Origin: Oscillospiraceae bacterium
GTDB lineage: Bacteria; Bacillota; Clostridia; Oscillospirales; CAG-272
Direction of reading: 5' to 3'
Assembly: GCA_015064545.1 (NCBI GenBank)
Contig: SVSA01000005.1
Location: 1 to 46,586 of the forward strand
Length of the DNA stretch: 46,586 nt
This document shows, piece after piece, positions 44,283-46,586 of this stretch. The notes beneath the pieces were generated by a model. The model had not been told where the DNA came from, searched no databases, and saw only the letters and a program-made list of their open reading frames with translations. Made by a program: the position numbers and the translations under genes. Positions within the stretch are counted from its first letter, which is position 1. Each line of letters starts with the position of its first letter.

Positions 44283-45488
44283 GTGGAAGCCTCAATAACT
44301 CATTCGGAAATTCGCCATGTTCTGATTATCCCCGCTTGGTATCCCAACGGAAACGATAAGCTGATCGGAACCTACCATAAGCAGTTTGCCACGGCGCTGA
44401 ATCAGCAAGGCATTAAAGCCAATCTTCTTTATATCGATCGCCAGGGTGTGAGGCAGTGGCCGAAGTATCCCTTTATGAAAAAATTCGAGACCGAATCTTG
44501 TGATGGCTTTACCGCATATTTGCGAAAGATGCCGGATATCGCAAAGATCAGCTACGACCGGCAGATGCAATCGTATGTGCGGTATTTAAAATGCCTTTAC
44601 CGTCGCTATGAAGCCATTCATGGAAAGCCGGATCTTCTTCATGCACAGGTTGCCGTTCCCGCCGGATATGCCGCCTGCAAGCTCGGCGAAATGCTTGGTG
44701 TTCCGGTGGTTCTGACCGAGCATGCCTCCTATTTCGAACGATTCTTTGAGGGCCGAGAGGGCGTCTATGGACGCTATGCAGTAACGCACGCGGATGCGGT
44801 AACCTGTGTGAGCGCCTATATGTGTGAGCCATATCGAAAATACGGTGTTGCGGCAACGGTTTTGCCGAACATCGTCGATTGCAAGGCCTTTACGAGGCCC
44901 CGGATGCCTCACAGTAATCTCCCACTTCATCTGGTAACCGTGAGCGCGCTTCGCCCCGGAAAGCGGATTGATGATGCTATCCGGGCACTCAAGATTTTGC
45001 GTGATCATGATGCATTGCCAACGTTTCGCTATACGGTTGTCGGAGACGGAACCGAGGAAGGTCGCTTTCGCCGCATCGCTGCTCAAGAGCAGATGGAGGA
45101 TGTGGTAAATTTTGTTGGGCGTAAGAGTAAAGACGAGATTGCCGAAATCTTGTCGCAGAGTGATATCTTACTGATGGTATCGGATATTGAAACCTTTGGA
45201 ATTCCGGCTGTCGAAGCACTTGCCGCCGGTGTGCCAGTGGTTTCGACGCGTTGCCGCGGCCCGGAAGGGTTCCTAACCCCTGCTTGTGCGGAGCTATGTG
45301 ATTGTCATTCGGTGGAAGCTCTTGCCGAAGCGATTCTTCGGATGGTTAATCGCCTGCCGTCAATGAAGAGCGATGAGCTGCGTGCGGTGGCATCTCAGTT
45401 TGATGCTCCCGCTGTAGCAGAACAGGCACTGGCTTTATACCGTAAGGTGATGAGAACCGATGCGTCCTCGCCAAAAGAAATCGATTGA
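44283..45488 (+). CDS. Glycosyltransferase family 4 protein
   Basis: This 401-residue protein has the GT-B fold of family 4. An N-terminal LIIPAWYPNGNDKLIGTYHKQ is the acceptor-side domain, with LTEHASYFERFF and LPNIVDCKAFTRP in the linker. The C-terminal domain carries VTVSALRPGKRIDDAIRA, VVGDGTEEGR and the nucleotide-sugar motif ETFGIPAVEALAAGVPVVST (E-x7-E). The sugar and acceptor are unknown; cell-surface polysaccharide or glycolipid synthesis is likely given the nearby galE. A TTG at 44277 is 1 nt from AAAGGAG, while GTG at 44283 is 7 nt away, so GTG is chosen. Confidence 0.88.
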   Translation: MEASITHSEIRHVLIIPAWYPNGNDKLIGTYHKQFATALNQQGIKANLLYIDRQGVRQWPKYPFMKKFETESCDGFTAYLRKMPDIAKISYDRQMQSYVRYLKCLYRRYEAIHGKPDLLHAQVAVPAGYAACKLGEMLGVPVVLTEHASYFERFFEGREGVYGRYAVTHADAVTCVSAYMCEPYRKYGVAATVLPNIVDCKAFTRPRMPHSNLPLHLVTVSALRPGKRIDDAIRALKILRDHDALPTFRYTVVGDGTEEGRFRRIAAQEQMEDVVNFVGRKSKDEIAEILSQSDILLMVSDIETFGIPAVEALAAGVPVVSTRCRGPEGFLTPACAELCDCHSVEALAEAILRMVNRLPSMKSDELRAVASQFDAPAVAEQALALYRKVMRTDASSPKEID

Positions 45489-45517
45489 GATTGAAAAGAT
45501 AGGTTATCCCCCAATCG

Positions 45518-45555
45518 AAAAGGCACTTGTGGTAATGCACCACAAGTGCCTTTTT
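45518..45555. terminator. Bidirectional terminator between the glycosyltransferase gene and galE
   Basis: A perfect 16-bp stem (45518-45533 with 45539-45554, loop AATGC) with an A-run on one side and a T-run on the other serves the convergent genes at 45488 and 45580. Confidence 0.93.
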
Positions 45556-45579
45556 ACGGATGATTAATCGCGGTTGACA

Positions 45580-46586
45580 TCAATCCTCGGGATAGCCGTC
45601 AGGATTTTTTTGTACAGCGTTCCAAGCGTCGCGGCACATATCATCAAGGGAATACTCGGCTTCCCAACCAAGACCATTACGCGCTTTGTCCGGGGAGGCA
45701 TAGCAGGTGGCAATGTCGCCTTCGCGTCGGGCGGCAATACGATAAGGAATGGTGAGACCGCTGGAACGGTTGAACGCCTTGACAACATCCAAAACCGAGT
45801 AACCGTTTCCGGTACCGAGATTGAATACCTCGACACCGGTATTGACGGCGGCAAAGTTAAGCGCGGCAACATGGCCGCGGGCCAAATCGGTTACGTGAAT
45901 GTAGTCACGCACACCGGTTCCGTCGGGTGTCGGATAATCGTTGCCGAAGACGTTTAATTGCTGGAGCTTGCCGCTGGCAACCTTGAGTATGTAGGGCATC
46001 AGATTGTTGGGAATACCGTTGGGATCCTCGACAAGCAGACCGCTTTTGTGAGCACCGATGGGATTGAAGTAGCGCAAAAGAACGACGGTGAGATCGGGCT
46101 CGGCATGCGCCACATCGGTCAGAATTTGCTCAATCATATATTTGGTTTTACCATAGGGATTCGAGCATTGACCGGTCGGCATATCCTCGGTGATCGGCAC
46201 GGTAGCAGGATCACCGTATACGGTAGCCGACGAACTGAAAATAATGCGGCGGCAACCGTAGGCCTTCATGGTTTCCAATAGTGTAAAGGTTGTGTCGAGA
46301 TTGTTGCGGTAATAGAGAAGGGGGAGTCGTACCGATTCCCCAACGGCTTTCAGGCCGGCAAAGTGAATGACGGCGTCGATTTTGTGCTCCTCAAAAATTG
46401 CAGATAACGCGGTTTTATCGGCGACATCGGCAGTATAAAGCGGGATTGTTTTGCCGGTAATTGCGGCGATACGGCGAACCGCTTCGGGCTTGCTGTTCGC
46501 AAAGTTGTCAATGATAACAACCTCATGACCCTGTTCGATTAACTCAACGGCGGTGTGAGATCCGATAAAACCGGCTCCACCGGTTA
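45580..46586 (-). CDS. galE: UDP-glucose 4-epimerase, 5' end outside the window
   Basis: GalE interconverts UDP-glucose and UDP-galactose with bound NAD. The frame runs to the window edge; the visible product begins TGGAGFIGSHTAVELIE, the N-terminal dinucleotide motif, so only a few residues are missing. Further motifs are VIDNF-like VIIDNFANSKP, VIHFAGLKAVGES, FSSSATVYGDP with the catalytic Ser, and NPYGKTKYMIE with the YxxxK pair. The end WNAVQKNPDGY is usual. UDP-galactose made here may serve cell-surface glycans, together with the adjacent glycosyltransferase. Confidence 0.95.
   Translation of the reverse strand, partial: TGGAGFIGSHTAVELIEQGHEVVIIDNFANSKPEAVRRIAAITGKTIPLYTADVADKTALSAIFEEHKIDAVIHFAGLKAVGESVRLPLLYYRNNLDTTFTLLETMKAYGCRRIIFSSSATVYGDPATVPITEDMPTGQCSNPYGKTKYMIEQILTDVAHAEPDLTVVLLRYFNPIGAHKSGLLVEDPNGIPNNLMPYILKVASGKLQQLNVFGNDYPTPDGTGVRDYIHVTDLARGHVAALNFAAVNTGVEVFNLGTGNGYSVLDVVKAFNRSSGLTIPYRIAARREGDIATCYASPDKARNGLGWEAEYSLDDMCRDAWNAVQKNPDGYPED

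Noticed and set aside
45574-46281. Plus-strand open frames opposite galE
   Set aside because: They are mirror frames of a clear galE on the minus strand and contain no recognisable motif.
1-46586. RNA genes, CRISPR arrays, insertion sequences, attachment sites
   Set aside because: No cloverleaf or rRNA sequence, no spaced direct repeats, and no transposase or terminal repeats were seen on reading through the window.

Overview
The window looks like chromosomal housekeeping DNA from a low-to-mid GC Gram-positive bacterium of the Clostridia, probably an uncultured gut member of the Oscillospirales or a relative. The signs are strong AGGAGG-type ribosome sites, consensus TTGACA-N17-TATAAT promoters, a SpoIID-like protein, a ClpE-like unfoldase, WhiA and RapZ, and the block nusB-(TsaD-like)-xseA-xseB-ispA-tlyA-nadK-argR-recN. 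The lineage is inferred from gene content and order, not from a search. I see no rRNA, tRNA, CRISPR array, insertion sequence or prophage, and no gene-free stretch longer than 300 bases.

Layout. (1) 1-6463, plus strand: the end of a beta-propeller-like protein, a CvpA-family membrane protein, a zinc-finger Clp ATPase whose first codons are in another frame, and a full-length P-type-ATPase-like protein that has lost every catalytic motif. A strong two-way terminator (6472-6508) ends this run. (2) 8968-6586, minus strand: a phosphoribosyltransferase followed by two tandem SGNH/DUF4886 proteins, one cytosolic and one a lipoprotein, read from a clear promoter. (3) 9211-22907, plus strand: an oxidoreductase, then a tightly packed run of coaE, a lytic transglycosylase, an M18 aminopeptidase, prfA, a Sua5-type threonylcarbamoyl-AMP synthase, a GyrA/ParC-like topoisomerase subunit, a secreted protein/one-helix membrane protein/SpoIID set with overlapping genes, a GpsA-like dehydrogenase, a kinase with an extra N-terminal domain, and a phosphodiesterase. 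(4) 23046-24553, minus strand: a four-helix membrane protein and an M23 peptidase. (5) 24704-39887, plus strand: a perfect promoter and a 23-bp palindrome lead into nusB and a long chain of genes for DNA repair, isoprenoids, NADP, arginine control, tyrosyl-tRNA, cell wall (murB) and DNA replication (dnaE). (6) 39983-46586: a class A penicillin-binding protein, a methyltransferase-like protein, pyrophosphatase, a glycosyltransferase and galE (cut by the window end).

Functionally, the window mixes envelope building (two peptidoglycan hydrolases, SpoIID-like, PBP1, murB, galE, a glycosyltransferase) with translation and tRNA modification (prfA, Sua5, the TsaD-like paralog, tyrS, tlyA) and DNA work (topoisomerase, exonuclease VII, recN, dnaE). 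The observations most worth following are the dead P-type ATPase beside the Clp unfoldase, the one-base frame break in the Clp zinc finger, the palindrome in the nusB leader, the TsaD paralog with a replaced core motif, the kinase fusion, and the secreted protein/one-helix protein/SpoIID cluster.
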